NCBI RefSeq assembly: GCF_900115015.1
Contig: NZ_FOUZ01000006.1
Span: 157,634 to 221,633 of the forward strand
DNA length: 64,000 nucleotides
From: Algoriella xinjiangensis
GTDB lineage: Bacteria; Bacteroidota; Bacteroidia; Flavobacteriales; Weeksellaceae
Reading direction: 5' to 3'
Under the pieces are notes generated by a model. The model searched no databases, was not told the DNA's origin, and worked only from the letters and a program-made list of their open reading frames with translations. Positions within the stretch are counted from its first letter, which is position 1. Each line of letters opens with the position of its first letter. Shown piece after piece: positions 35,290 through 45,027 of the stretch. Both the position numbers and the translations under genes were made by a program.

Positions 35290-36876
35290 ATGTCAGAAGA
35301 ACAAAAACGAATCTTAGAGAGCAAACTTTGGGATATAGCCAATATACTACGTGGTAAAATGAATGCGAATCAATTTCAAGATTACATCTTGGGATTTATT
35401 TTCTACAAATACCTTTCAGAAAAAATACTAACAGAAGTAAATGAAGTTTTAGCACCTGATGGAATTACCTATTTTGATATTGAAGAAGGTACAGAGCAAG
35501 GCGATGCCGATTTAGAAGAACTAAAAGCAATTTTAGTAGAAAAGGTTGGTTATTTTTTAAAACCTTCTGAATTGTTTTCGACTTTAGCTAAAAAAGGAAA
35601 CGCAAAAGCAGAAGATGACAACCAAGAAAGTATTGATGTTTTTATCTTAGAAGATTTAGAAAAAGTTTTGCGTAATATAGAGCGTTCTACACTTGGAACA
35701 GAATCGCAAGATGATTTTGATAACTTGTTTTATGATATTGATTTAAACTCGCAAAAAATAGGTAAAACACCTTTAGAGCGCAATCAAACCATATCTAAAA
35801 TAATGAATGCCTTAAACGAAATTGATTTTGATTTAGCCAATACAGAATCTGATGTTTTAGGCGATGCGTACGAATATTTAATAGGTAAGTTTGCCGAAGG
35901 TGCAGGACAAAAAGCAGGCGAATTTTATACACCTCAGCAAGTTTCTACCATATTAGCACAATTGGTAACTGCCGATAAAACAAAACTAAAATCGGTTTAC
36001 GACCCAACGTGTGGTTCAGGTTCTTTGCTTTTGCGTGTAGCCAAACAAGTAGATGAGGTTGGGCAGTTTTTCGGGCAAGAAATGAACAGAACAACGTACA
36101 ACTTGGCTCGAATGAACATGATTTTGCACGATGTATCGTATTTAAAGTTTGATATTAAAAACGATGATACATTAGAACGACCTCAGCACAAAGAACAACA
36201 ATTTGAAGCCATTGTTGCAAATCCACCCTTTTCTGCCGATTGGAGTGCCAACGCATTGTTTATGGACGATGAACGTTTTTCTCAATTTGGAGCGTTAGCA
36301 CCCAAAGGAAAAGCCGATTTTGCTTTTGTACAACACATGTACCACCATTTAGCCGAAAACGGAACAATGGCAACCGTTTTACCTCATGGCGTTTTGTTTA
36401 GAGGAAGTACCGAAGAAAAAATCCGTAAACATTTTATCGAAGAATTAAACGCTATAGATGCTGTAATTGGTTTGCCAGCCAATATATTTTTTGGTACAGG
36501 TATAGCCACTTGTATTTTGGTTTTAAAAAAATGCCGAAAAGACAACGAAAATATTTTGTTTATAGATGCAAGTAAAGGTTTTGAAAAACAAGGAAACCAA
36601 AATGTTTTGTTGCCACAGCATATAAATGCTATTGTAGATACGTTTAAAAACAGAACAACGGTTGATAAGTTTTCGTACTTAGCAACACTTGATGAGGTAC
36701 GTAGTAACGATTACAACTTAAACATACCTCGTTATGTAGATACGTTTGAAGAAGAAGAAGCGATTGATGTAAATGCGATTGCAGAAGATATAAAACAGTT
36801 GGATATAGATTTACAAGCCAACCAACAAACTATAATAGATTTTTGCAACCAACTAAATATAAAAACACCTTTTTAA
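35290..36876 (+). CDS. hsdM: Type I restriction-modification methyltransferase subunit HsdM
   Basis: A 528-residue N6-adenine methylase subunit. The N-terminal helical HsdM_N domain begins LWDIANILRGKMNANQFQDY. AdoMet motif I is DPTCGSGSLLLR (about 238-249), and the catalytic motif IV is NPPF (about 311-314), the N6-adenine type. Together with HsdS it modifies host DNA. It is followed after 3 nt by hsdS and then hsdR in the order M-S-R, all on the same strand. Complete and apparently functional. Confidence 0.96.
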   Translation: MSEEQKRILESKLWDIANILRGKMNANQFQDYILGFIFYKYLSEKILTEVNEVLAPDGITYFDIEEGTEQGDADLEELKAILVEKVGYFLKPSELFSTLAKKGNAKAEDDNQESIDVFILEDLEKVLRNIERSTLGTESQDDFDNLFYDIDLNSQKIGKTPLERNQTISKIMNALNEIDFDLANTESDVLGDAYEYLIGKFAEGAGQKAGEFYTPQQVSTILAQLVTADKTKLKSVYDPTCGSGSLLLRVAKQVDEVGQFFGQEMNRTTYNLARMNMILHDVSYLKFDIKNDDTLERPQHKEQQFEAIVANPPFSADWSANALFMDDERFSQFGALAPKGKADFAFVQHMYHHLAENGTMATVLPHGVLFRGSTEEKIRKHFIEELNAIDAVIGLPANIFFGTGIATCILVLKKCRKDNENILFIDASKGFEKQGNQNVLLPQHINAIVDTFKNRTTVDKFSYLATLDEVRSNDYNLNIPRYVDTFEEEEAIDVNAIAEDIKQLDIDLQANQQTIIDFCNQLNIKTPF

Positions 36877-36879
36877 ACT

Positions 36880-38052
36880 ATGGAAAATTTACAACCAAAA
36901 TTGAGATTTCCTGAGTTTAGGGAAGAATGGGAAGAAACGATATTATCTAATATAGCTAAAATTCAAATGGGACAATCTCCTGACTCGAATAGCTATAACA
37001 ATAATAATTTAGGTTTTGGCTTGATTCAAGGAAATGCAGATTTAATTGATAGAAAAGTTCAATTAAGACAACATACTTCTAAGCCAACTAAATTAACTAA
37101 TATTAACGATATTATTTTTACTGTTCGAGCACCTGTTGGCTACGTAGCTTTATGCGAAGATATTTATTGTATAGGAAGAGGAGTTGCTTCTATTACTGCT
37201 AATTACTCGATAGGTTTTTTATTTCAATATTTTATTAAAGTAGAAGAACGATGGAATACTTTGGCACAAGGAAGTACATTTACAGCAATTAATTCCAAAG
37301 AGTTAAATAATTTTAAATTAAACATCCCAACCCTACAAGAACAAACCAAAATTGCTAATTTTTTAGGTGCAGTAGATAAACAGTTGGATATTTTAAACCA
37401 AAAGAAAGAAAAACTAAATACCTACAAAAAAGGTGTGATGCAACAATTGTTTGCTCAACAACTACGCTTTAAAGACGATAACGGAAACAATTATCCTGAT
37501 TGGGAAGAGAAAACGTTGGGAGAGGTTGGAGAGATAGTATCAGGTCTTACTTATAGCCCTAAAGATGTTGTTGATGAAGGATTACTCGTATTACGTTCTT
37601 CTAATATTCAAGATAATAAATTATCATTTCAAGATAATGTATTTGTAAATGTTAAAAAATATAATCCTGTTGAAGCTGAGGATATTCTTATTTGTGTTCG
37701 AAACGGAAGTAAAAATCTAATTGGTAAAAATGCTTTGATTACTAAAAATGAAAAAGGATTTGCATTTGGTGCATTTATGACTATATACAGAAGTAAATCT
37801 AATAAATACATATTTCAATGGCTGCAACATTCTACATATAGAGAATATGTAAATAAAAACTTAGGAGCAACTATTAACTCTATTAACGGCAATGATTTAA
37901 AGAAGTTTTTAATTCCATTTCCATCAATCGAAGAACAAACCAAAATCGCCAATTTTTTATCAGCTATAGATAAGCAAATAGAAGCTGTAGAAAACCAAAT
38001 AACCAAAACCGAAACCTATAAAAAAGGATTGTTACAACAAATGTTTGTGTAA
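36880..38052 (+). CDS. hsdS: Type I restriction-modification specificity subunit HsdS
   Basis: A 390-residue subunit that reads a two-part DNA target. Two target-recognition domains (about 15-165 and 210-355) are each followed by a conserved helical spacer: PTLQEQTKIANFLGAVDKQL...YKKGVMQQLF and PSIEEQTKIANFLSAIDKQI...YKKGLLQQMF. The repeats set the gap between the half-sites. Both domains are intact. Only one hsdS is present and no inverted partner gene was found, so phase variation by shuffling is not indicated here. Confidence 0.95.
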   Translation: MENLQPKLRFPEFREEWEETILSNIAKIQMGQSPDSNSYNNNNLGFGLIQGNADLIDRKVQLRQHTSKPTKLTNINDIIFTVRAPVGYVALCEDIYCIGRGVASITANYSIGFLFQYFIKVEERWNTLAQGSTFTAINSKELNNFKLNIPTLQEQTKIANFLGAVDKQLDILNQKKEKLNTYKKGVMQQLFAQQLRFKDDNGNNYPDWEEKTLGEVGEIVSGLTYSPKDVVDEGLLVLRSSNIQDNKLSFQDNVFVNVKKYNPVEAEDILICVRNGSKNLIGKNALITKNEKGFAFGAFMTIYRSKSNKYIFQWLQHSTYREYVNKNLGATINSINGNDLKKFLIPFPSIEEQTKIANFLSAIDKQIEAVENQITKTETYKKGLLQQMFV

Positions 38053-38064
38053 AAACTATAGCTT

Positions 38065-40899
38065 ATGACTATTCAATCAGAACAAACACTCGAAAATAAA
38101 ATGATTCAACAATTGGTTAGCAATGGTTATGAGCGTGTAACCATTACTAACGAAGATGATTTAGTTGCAAACCTAAAAAAACAACTAGAAAAGTTTAATC
38201 ATACTACCTATACCGATTCAGAATTTAAGCAAATCTTAAATCATTTAACCAAACCATTAAATCCGTTTGATAAAGCAAAGGTTTTACGAGATAAGTTTTC
38301 GTTTAAAAACCATGCGAACGAAACCGTTTATGTCGATTTCTTAAACTTAGAGCATTGGTGTCAAAACGAATACCAAGTAACGCATCAAGTAACCATGCAT
38401 GGCAAGTACGAAAATCGTTACGATGTTACTATTTTAATTAACGGTTTGCCATTGGTACAAATCGAACTAAAAAAACGTGGTTTAGAAATTAAAGAAGCAT
38501 TTAACCAAGTGTTAAGGTATCATAAACATAGTTACGGTGCAGGTTTAGGCTTGTTTCAGTACGTTCAATTGTATGTTATTAGCAACGGAGCAAACACAAA
38601 ATATTATACGTACAGCAAAGAACAAGATTTTAAATTTGCGTTTTATTGGACTGATGAGAAAAACAAACGAGTTTCTGATTTAGAAGATTTTACCAAAAAC
38701 TTTTTAGATAAATGCCACGTAAGTAAAATGATAACGCGTTACATTGTTTTACATGTAGGTTTAAAACAAATAATGGTTTTACGTCCGTATCAATATTACG
38801 CTGTAGAAAAGATAATAGACAAAGTAAAAACAAGTACAACCAACGGTTACATTTGGCATACAACAGGTTCAGGTAAAACATTAACATCATTTAAGGCAAG
38901 TCAAATTTTATCTAAACTGCCAAAAGTAGATAAAGTTGTTTTTTGTGTAGATAGAACCGATTTAGATTATCAAACTTCAAGAGAATTTAACGAGTTTAGT
39001 CCTGGTTCTGTAGATTCTACAGATAACACAAAAAAATTAGTACAACAATTTGCAGATGTAAATACAAAGTTAATTGTAACAACTATTCAGAAACTAAATA
39101 CAGCTATCAGCAAAGAAAAGCACACCAAAGTAATGAGCGATTTAGCTGATAAAAAAGTTGTGTTTATTTTTGATGAGTGCCACCGTTCACAATTTGGCGA
39201 TACACATCAACGAATTGTCAGTTTCTTTAAAAACCATCAACTATTTGGTTTTACAGGAACACCAATTTTAACAGAAAATGCACATTCTAAAAACGGAGTT
39301 AAAAAACTAACAACCGACTTATTTGGCGAACGCTTGCACGATTATGTAATTACAGATGCCATTAACGATAATAATGTTTTGCCATTTTCTATAGAATATG
39401 TTGGACGATACAAATATAAAGAAACGTCTAAAAACAATTTAGATATTGAAGTAGAAGCCATTGATACTACAGAACTTTTTGAGAGTGAAGAACGTATTGA
39501 AAAAATTGCAAATTACATCATCAACAACCACGACAGTAAAGCTAAAAACAAAGGTTTTACAGCAATGTTTTGCATAAGTAATACCAAAACCTTAATCAAG
39601 TATTTTGATGTCTTTAGAAAGCTGAAAAGCGAAGGGAAACACGATTTAAAAATTGCAACTATCTTTAGTTATACAGCCAATGAAGATGCGAATGAAGATA
39701 AATCAGGAGAAATTCCTGAAGAAAATATAGATTATAGCAATGCAAAGGTTGATATACATACAAGAGATGTTTTAGATAAATACATCGAAGAATACAATAA
39801 AGAATTTGGTACAAGCTATTCAACCAAAGATAGCAAATCATTTAACGATTATTATAAAAACGTAGCCAAGCGAGTAAGAGATAAAGAAATTGATATTTTA
39901 TTTGTTGTAAATATGTTTTTAACTGGTTTTGATTCGCCCAACCTAAATACATTGTATGTTGATAAGAATTTAAAATATCATGGTCTAATACAAGCGTATT
40001 CACGTACCAATAGATTAAAAGGCGAAAATAAACCACACGGACAAATTGTTGTTTTTAGAAATCTTAAAAAGGCAACCGATGAAGCGATTGAATTGTTTTC
40101 TAACAGAAATGCAAAAGAAGTTATTATTGTACCACCTTTAGAAGATTACATTGAACAGTTTAACGATGCTGTAAAAAACCTTTTAGCAATTGCACCAACC
40201 TATCTAAGTGTTGATGATTTTTATTCAGAAACTCAAAAACTGCAATTTGTAAAAGCGTTTAGAGAATTGTTGAGGTTAAAAAATCGTATGGATACGTATG
40301 CAGATTTCAACTTTGATGAATTACTAATTGATGAACAAAATTTTAATAATTATAGCTCTAAATACCAAGATTTAAAACGAGAAGCAGAAAACCAACCCAA
40401 TAAAGATTCAATTTTAAACGAAGTCGATTTCCATTTAGAGTTAATTCATAAGGACATTGTAAACGTGGATTATATTTTACGTTTATTAGCGAATTTGGAA
40501 GAAGAAGAAATTGAAACAGAAACCAAGAAAAAACGTCAATCAGAAATTTTATCAATGATTGATAACGACCCATTTTTAAGAAATAAACGTGATTTAATAG
40601 AAAAGTTCATAATTGAGCAACTGCCAATCTTAGAACAAAATGAAGACGTTACAGAAGCGTTTAGCGATTTCATTAACACAGAGAAGGTAAAAGAGTTCAA
40701 ATACCTTGTAGAGGAAGAAAATATCAACGAAAATAGATTAGAAGAAGCAATGGAATCTTATATGTTTTCAGGGAGATTTCCCACAAACAATGAATTGGTT
40801 GAAACCTTGAAAGAAAAACCATCGTTTAGAGAACGTAGAACAATAGGCGAACGATTAATATATAAAGTAAATTACTTTGCTGATAGATTTTTGAGATAA
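38065..40899 (+). CDS. hsdR: Type I restriction enzyme subunit HsdR
   Basis: A 944-residue motor and nuclease subunit. The N-terminal PD-(D/E)xK nuclease core shows Asp120 and Glu134-x-Lys136 (YDVTILINGLPLVQIELK). The superfamily 2 helicase has Walker A HTTGSGKT (about 266-273), the DEAD-like box DECHRSQFG, FTGTPI and the C-terminal motif AYSRTNR. The C-terminal region is helical and binds HsdM. It starts 12 nt after hsdS. The size and sequence feel like the EcoR124 (IC) group. The system should cleave unmodified foreign DNA. Confidence 0.95.
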   Translation: MTIQSEQTLENKMIQQLVSNGYERVTITNEDDLVANLKKQLEKFNHTTYTDSEFKQILNHLTKPLNPFDKAKVLRDKFSFKNHANETVYVDFLNLEHWCQNEYQVTHQVTMHGKYENRYDVTILINGLPLVQIELKKRGLEIKEAFNQVLRYHKHSYGAGLGLFQYVQLYVISNGANTKYYTYSKEQDFKFAFYWTDEKNKRVSDLEDFTKNFLDKCHVSKMITRYIVLHVGLKQIMVLRPYQYYAVEKIIDKVKTSTTNGYIWHTTGSGKTLTSFKASQILSKLPKVDKVVFCVDRTDLDYQTSREFNEFSPGSVDSTDNTKKLVQQFADVNTKLIVTTIQKLNTAISKEKHTKVMSDLADKKVVFIFDECHRSQFGDTHQRIVSFFKNHQLFGFTGTPILTENAHSKNGVKKLTTDLFGERLHDYVITDAINDNNVLPFSIEYVGRYKYKETSKNNLDIEVEAIDTTELFESEERIEKIANYIINNHDSKAKNKGFTAMFCISNTKTLIKYFDVFRKLKSEGKHDLKIATIFSYTANEDANEDKSGEIPEENIDYSNAKVDIHTRDVLDKYIEEYNKEFGTSYSTKDSKSFNDYYKNVAKRVRDKEIDILFVVNMFLTGFDSPNLNTLYVDKNLKYHGLIQAYSRTNRLKGENKPHGQIVVFRNLKKATDEAIELFSNRNAKEVIIVPPLEDYIEQFNDAVKNLLAIAPTYLSVDDFYSETQKLQFVKAFRELLRLKNRMDTYADFNFDELLIDEQNFNNYSSKYQDLKREAENQPNKDSILNEVDFHLELIHKDIVNVDYILRLLANLEEEEIETETKKKRQSEILSMIDNDPFLRNKRDLIEKFIIEQLPILEQNEDVTEAFSDFINTEKVKEFKYLVEEENINENRLEEAMESYMFSGRFPTNNELVETLKEKPSFRERRTIGERLIYKVNYFADRFLR

Positions 40900-40910
40900 A
40901 AAAATAAATA

Positions 40911-40945
40911 AAAAACCTCATCAAAATAATCTGATGAGGTTTTTT
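40911..40945. terminator. Bidirectional terminator between hsdR and the primase-side genes
   Basis: A 13-bp stem AAAAACCTCATCA / TGATGAGGTTTTT with an 8-nt loop. It separates the plus-strand R-M cargo from the minus-strand island core. Confidence 0.85.
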
Positions 40946-40974
40946 AAAAACATACATTTTTTACATTATCTACA

Positions 40975-41994
40975 TTAATTTAGATTTCGGAATGTTTTCC
41001 AATCGTAGTTGGTTAAAATATCTGCTAAATCAATTCCTTTTTCTTTTTGCTTTTCAGTTGCCAATTGCTCTAACATTTCAGAAACTTCAAAAGTTGAGTT
41101 TGGTAATTGTTCTTGAATTTTCTCAGCCTTTTCTTTCCATTCGTTGAAAGTAATACCATCTTTAGAAGTATCAGGAAATAAAACAACTTTTCTGTTTTTT
41201 AGAGCTTTACATTTAGCATAGTTCAAACTTGATTTATTGTAAACTGCTAACCAAAGATAATTATTAGGGTTATCAGGTAATCCAAAGTAAATAGAGCCAA
41301 TTAGAGCTGTTTTAGGAGCTTCAACCAATGCAATTGGGTTATGAGGATATTTATCTAATAAATGTTCTCCAAACAAGCATCTAACCTTAGAATCATTTAA
41401 TTCATAATCTTCAATCCATTGAGGTAAATCAATATTTTCTTTATCATATTTTTTCGACAGAATTGTATGTATAAAATCTATATTGATTGTATTGTTCGCA
41501 ATGTTGAATTTCTTACATTGTATTGCATTAACCTTTTGATTAATATCTATAAATGGAAAAGTAATTGCTCCTCTCATATAGCCTTCTGAAATTGTGCCTA
41601 ATTGATACAATTCGATTAATTGATAAACCTCATCATAATTAAATGGATAAGATAAGTTGCAAAGTAAATTTTGAATAAACGTATTACAATCATAATCCGA
41701 TTTTGTTTCATTTAAAACGTGTTGAGGTATATAGTAATTAACTATTGGTTTTACTTGTTGAATGTTGTAATAATTGTAATTAAAACTATAATCATTCCCT
41801 TTCAAATGGTATTTATCTGTATAAGGATTCAAATAATAACCGCATTTAGATTCCCTATCACAACGACCATATTCTAAAGGTAAAACCTCTCCAGTTTCTG
41901 TATCAACATATCTTCTGTAAGTTCTCTTTTCGTTACAAGAAGGGCAAGATTCTTTCTTACCCTTCATAAATTGAAACCTATAACCTTGTTGCAT
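40975..41994 (-). CDS. DUF6371-type Toprim/primase-associated protein
   Basis: A 339-residue protein with an N-terminal zinc ribbon (SCPSCNEKRTYRRYV ... GRCDRESKCGYY) and a C-terminal Toprim-like region (IALVEAPKTALIGSIYF, RKVVLFPDTSKDGITF). These are features of the DUF6371 proteins that accompany P4-type primases in Bacteroidota mobile elements. It overlaps the primase-helicase gene by one base, so the two are translated together. It probably provides the primase part of island replication. Confidence 0.78.
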   Translation of the reverse strand: MQQGYRFQFMKGKKESCPSCNEKRTYRRYVDTETGEVLPLEYGRCDRESKCGYYLNPYTDKYHLKGNDYSFNYNYYNIQQVKPIVNYYIPQHVLNETKSDYDCNTFIQNLLCNLSYPFNYDEVYQLIELYQLGTISEGYMRGAITFPFIDINQKVNAIQCKKFNIANNTINIDFIHTILSKKYDKENIDLPQWIEDYELNDSKVRCLFGEHLLDKYPHNPIALVEAPKTALIGSIYFGLPDNPNNYLWLAVYNKSSLNYAKCKALKNRKVVLFPDTSKDGITFNEWKEKAEKIQEQLPNSTFEVSEMLEQLATEKQKEKGIDLADILTNYDWKTFRNLN

Positions 41995-43589
41995 TAGAAA
42001 TCATTTATCATTGTAGATTCAACATAAACATACATACCAGCTGAGGTGCGTTTAATTTCAATGTTTTGAGCTTCTAAACGTCTTTTGAAGTTTTTCTGAT
42101 TAAGAGCTACAAATCCACTACTTGTACAATATTCTCTATAATTTTGATACAATTTTGTAACTAAATAATGTCCTTTAGTTGATTTAGTATAACCTTCATC
42201 AATAAACATTGCAACTGAATCAGATTCTAATTTGAATTGCTTAAGCATTTCATTTACCTCATCTACTTGCGTAAAACCTTGTTGTTCAATTAATCTTTCT
42301 AAACCTTCTAAAGCCCAATTTAAAATACCTGATAATTCATTATCAATGATTTTGGTATGTAAACTTTTATCTTGTTCTTCTTCGGGAATAGTTACGTTAA
42401 AAGGAACAATGATAAACCTTCTGAAATAGCCTTTAGTTTGTTCGGTTTCTTTAGGTAATTCATTACAATTGAATAAAAATTTAGCATAATTACTCATAAT
42501 AAATGGTTCTCCATAAGGTAATCGAGCTTCAACTTCTTCTCCTGATGCCAATTGTTTAAAAATGGTTGGATTCATCTTAGAACTTATTTCAGGTGCGTAA
42601 TTTAATAGTACATTTTCTAATTTTGCTCTTTGATAACCAGTTTCATTTGTAAGCGATTGTAAGCTATAAGATGTAATATTTTCTTTTCCTATCAATGCAG
42701 TAATCACTTCATAAAATACAGATTTTCCATTTGCACCTGAGCCATATAACAACATTACTTTTTCAATCTTTAATAACGAATTACCATTCTTTAAAAAGAT
42801 ACTTCCAATATATTCAGCTAATAGTTTTTGAACATCTTTATTTGGTAAAACTTTATCCAAATAATTATTAAACAAAGGAGTTTTAGCATCTTTATCATAA
42901 TTGAAATTCAATTGATAAGTAAGAAAATCATTCTGATTGAAATCTCTAAGAAACTTCTTTTTACCTGATAATTCAAAAGTGCCATTCTTTAAATTAATGA
43001 GAACTTTGTTCGCATCTTGTTGAGGTGCTTTATAATAACTATCTGCTAAAAATTGTTTGTGTAATTCATCTATTGTTCTATGATACTTTGCATCATATTT
43101 TTCAACTCCAAATTTTAAAGCTACATTTTTAAGAAAGTTTTGAAACTCTTCTTTTTCAACTTTTTGCCAAAAATTACCATTGTAAGCATATATATTACCA
43201 TTGTGTTTGGATAGTCCGAAATGATTTCTGTTGATGTGTTTTTTTAGTTCATCAATAGTAACCATCACAAAGTGTTTTGGTTGTAATTTACATTTTTTAA
43301 TTAATTCTTTAACCTTTTTATAATCTGGAGAATCAACTTCTAAACCTTTTAATTGCTCTTCATAATCCTTTAATTTTGGAAAAACAATTGCTTTAAAATC
43401 TATAGGCTTAATCTCTTTCAATATCTCTTCATACAACTGAGAATGTTCAATTGCTGGAGTAATTTTGTGCTTATTAACGCCTGAAACAATAGTGCTTATT
43501 ATATTATTCGTATCTTTAGGTAAATCCAAAGGAGCAAAGTTTAATTCAGATTCTAAGTTTGCCTGATTATTTGTTTTATTAACTTCCAT
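41994..43589 (-). CDS. Phage/plasmid primase-helicase, P4/D5 family
   Basis: A 531-residue superfamily 3 helicase. The central domain contains Walker A YGSGANGKSVFYE (about 280-292), a Walker B/C region ending FLFNCNELP (about 373-381), and the D5_N-type domain before it (YNGNFWQKVEKEEFQNFLKN). A C-terminal winged-helix-like part follows. Such proteins unwind the origin of satellite phages and integrated islands after excision. It is part of a three-gene minus-strand block (HTH, primase-helicase, DUF6371) with one-base overlaps. Confidence 0.88.
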   Translation of the reverse strand: MEVNKTNNQANLESELNFAPLDLPKDTNNIISTIVSGVNKHKITPAIEHSQLYEEILKEIKPIDFKAIVFPKLKDYEEQLKGLEVDSPDYKKVKELIKKCKLQPKHFVMVTIDELKKHINRNHFGLSKHNGNIYAYNGNFWQKVEKEEFQNFLKNVALKFGVEKYDAKYHRTIDELHKQFLADSYYKAPQQDANKVLINLKNGTFELSGKKKFLRDFNQNDFLTYQLNFNYDKDAKTPLFNNYLDKVLPNKDVQKLLAEYIGSIFLKNGNSLLKIEKVMLLYGSGANGKSVFYEVITALIGKENITSYSLQSLTNETGYQRAKLENVLLNYAPEISSKMNPTIFKQLASGEEVEARLPYGEPFIMSNYAKFLFNCNELPKETEQTKGYFRRFIIVPFNVTIPEEEQDKSLHTKIIDNELSGILNWALEGLERLIEQQGFTQVDEVNEMLKQFKLESDSVAMFIDEGYTKSTKGHYLVTKLYQNYREYCTSSGFVALNQKNFKRRLEAQNIEIKRTSAGMYVYVESTMINDF

Positions 43590-43939
43590 TAGTTCGCACC
43601 TTTTTTAGTTAATAAATACTGATTAGCTTGCTCCTCTATTTCTTGATTAGATAAATTTTTACCTTTTTTGATGAAATCAATGATTTCACTTTTTAGATAA
43701 TAATTTTTACCAAAATGTTTGCAAACAGGAATTTCTCCTTTCCAAGATTTTGTTCTAATTGTACCTTCTGATAAGCGAAGAAGTTTTGCTACTTCTTTTA
43801 CACTAAGAATTTCTTCTTCATTTGAAATAGTTGGTTGATTGAATCGAGCCGATTCTTTTAATTGTTCTTTTAAGCTGTTAATCTGATTGATTAAAAAACT
43901 TAATGCCTCTGGCATATTGTTGTAGTCTACTGCTACCAT
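43589..43939 (-). CDS. Helix-turn-helix (excisionase/MerR-like) protein
   Basis: A 116-residue protein with a coiled N-terminal part (LINQINSLKEQLKESARF) and an HTH_17 domain (LSVKEVAKLLRLSEGTIRTK ... KNYYLKSEIIDFI). HTH_17 proteins act as excisionases or as regulators of mobile elements. Its stop overlaps the start of the primase gene by one base, so it is the first gene of the replication block and may control it. Confidence 0.82.
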   Translation of the reverse strand: MVAVDYNNMPEALSFLINQINSLKEQLKESARFNQPTISNEEEILSVKEVAKLLRLSEGTIRTKSWKGEIPVCKHFGKNYYLKSEIIDFIKKGKNLSNQEIEEQANQYLLTKKGAN

Positions 43940-44046
43940 AATACTATTTTTATTTGATTATGGTACAAAGTTGAAATACGCATTTGCGACGTTTTTTTAC
44001 GCACTTTTACGCACTTTGTTAAGTTGCTTAATATGAATCTTTTAGA

Positions 44047-45027
44047 TTACAAATATTTATCGTAATCTTTAGGTTTGCTAACTTTTCTTATATTCTCATT
44101 AGACATTCCTTTCAAATCATAAAATATATTTTTTATTAAATTGTAATAAGTTGAATCAAGTCTTTTAGTGAACTTTATTTTATAATAAAATTCTTTTAAT
44201 GTTGTGACTAATACTCCTTGTGTAGTGTTTGTTTGTAATGGTTTATCAATTTTTGGAATTTGATAATCATTCTCAAAATAATAAGTTATCCATTCAATTA
44301 ATAATGAATAATCATCATCATTCATTATTCTATTTTTCTTTTTGTGGTCGATATATTTAAAAATAGAGAAATGATATTCAGCTTGTTCTTTTATTGTTTT
44401 TTCAATTACCTCATCATTTATTAGAGTTTTCAATTTTATGTTTAGGTTTTCCTTAAATGATTTCCATTCATCAGTTTTTACGAACTTATATTTATCATTT
44501 CCAACACAAATAAGTGAATGTGAATTTTTATCATCTTTGATAATAAAATTTAATATATCATTACAAATTTCATTATTGTTTATTTTAGGTAATTTATCTT
44601 TAAGAAATTTAGTAAACTTCTTAATCTCTTTATCTTCAGTATATTTTTTATTTATTATTGTGTTTTGTAGTTGGTAAAATTGTTTGAAAATATCATTCAT
44701 AACAATCAAAAAATCCATAGATTCAAAGTCTTTAACAAAATAAAATTCTTTTTCATCATTATTAATATTACTATAAACTTCTTTTTTATATTTGTAAAAG
44801 CAATTTTCAATATCATTTTCATCTTCATTTTCACTTTCAGGGTCAAAATATTTTAATTTATAGTAATAAAATTCAGGTTTTAAATCGTTAACTTTTTCAT
44901 ACTCTTGTATTATAAAATTTTCATATTTAGGATTGATTAATATTTCCCTTATTGAGTTCATATAATTTTGATAAACACTTATTTTATATTTCAAATAGTT
45001 TTTTTGTTTTATGTTATTAATAATCAT
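44047..45027 (-). CDS. Uncharacterised island protein coupled to the integrase gene
   Basis: A 326-residue, very Lys/Asn/Tyr/Glu-rich, probably helical cytoplasmic protein. It overlaps the integrase stop by 4 nt, so the two are co-translated. The C-terminal end (TTLKEFYYKIKFTKRLDSTY, LKGMSNENIRKVSKPKDYDK) is the best-defined part. I compared it in mind with RteC, relaxases and replication initiators and saw no clear match. Its place between the integrase and the replication genes suggests a role in excision, replication or mobilisation. Confidence 0.6.
   Translation of the reverse strand: MIINNIKQKNYLKYKISVYQNYMNSIREILINPKYENFIIQEYEKVNDLKPEFYYYKLKYFDPESENEDENDIENCFYKYKKEVYSNINNDEKEFYFVKDFESMDFLIVMNDIFKQFYQLQNTIINKKYTEDKEIKKFTKFLKDKLPKINNNEICNDILNFIIKDDKNSHSLICVGNDKYKFVKTDEWKSFKENLNIKLKTLINDEVIEKTIKEQAEYHFSIFKYIDHKKKNRIMNDDDYSLLIEWITYYFENDYQIPKIDKPLQTNTTQGVLVTTLKEFYYKIKFTKRLDSTYYNLIKNIFYDLKGMSNENIRKVSKPKDYDKYL

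Noticed and set aside
36880..38052. Phase-variable hsdS shuffling
   Set aside because: Only one hsdS with two internal spacer repeats in direct orientation; no second hsdS, inverted repeats or adjacent invertase.
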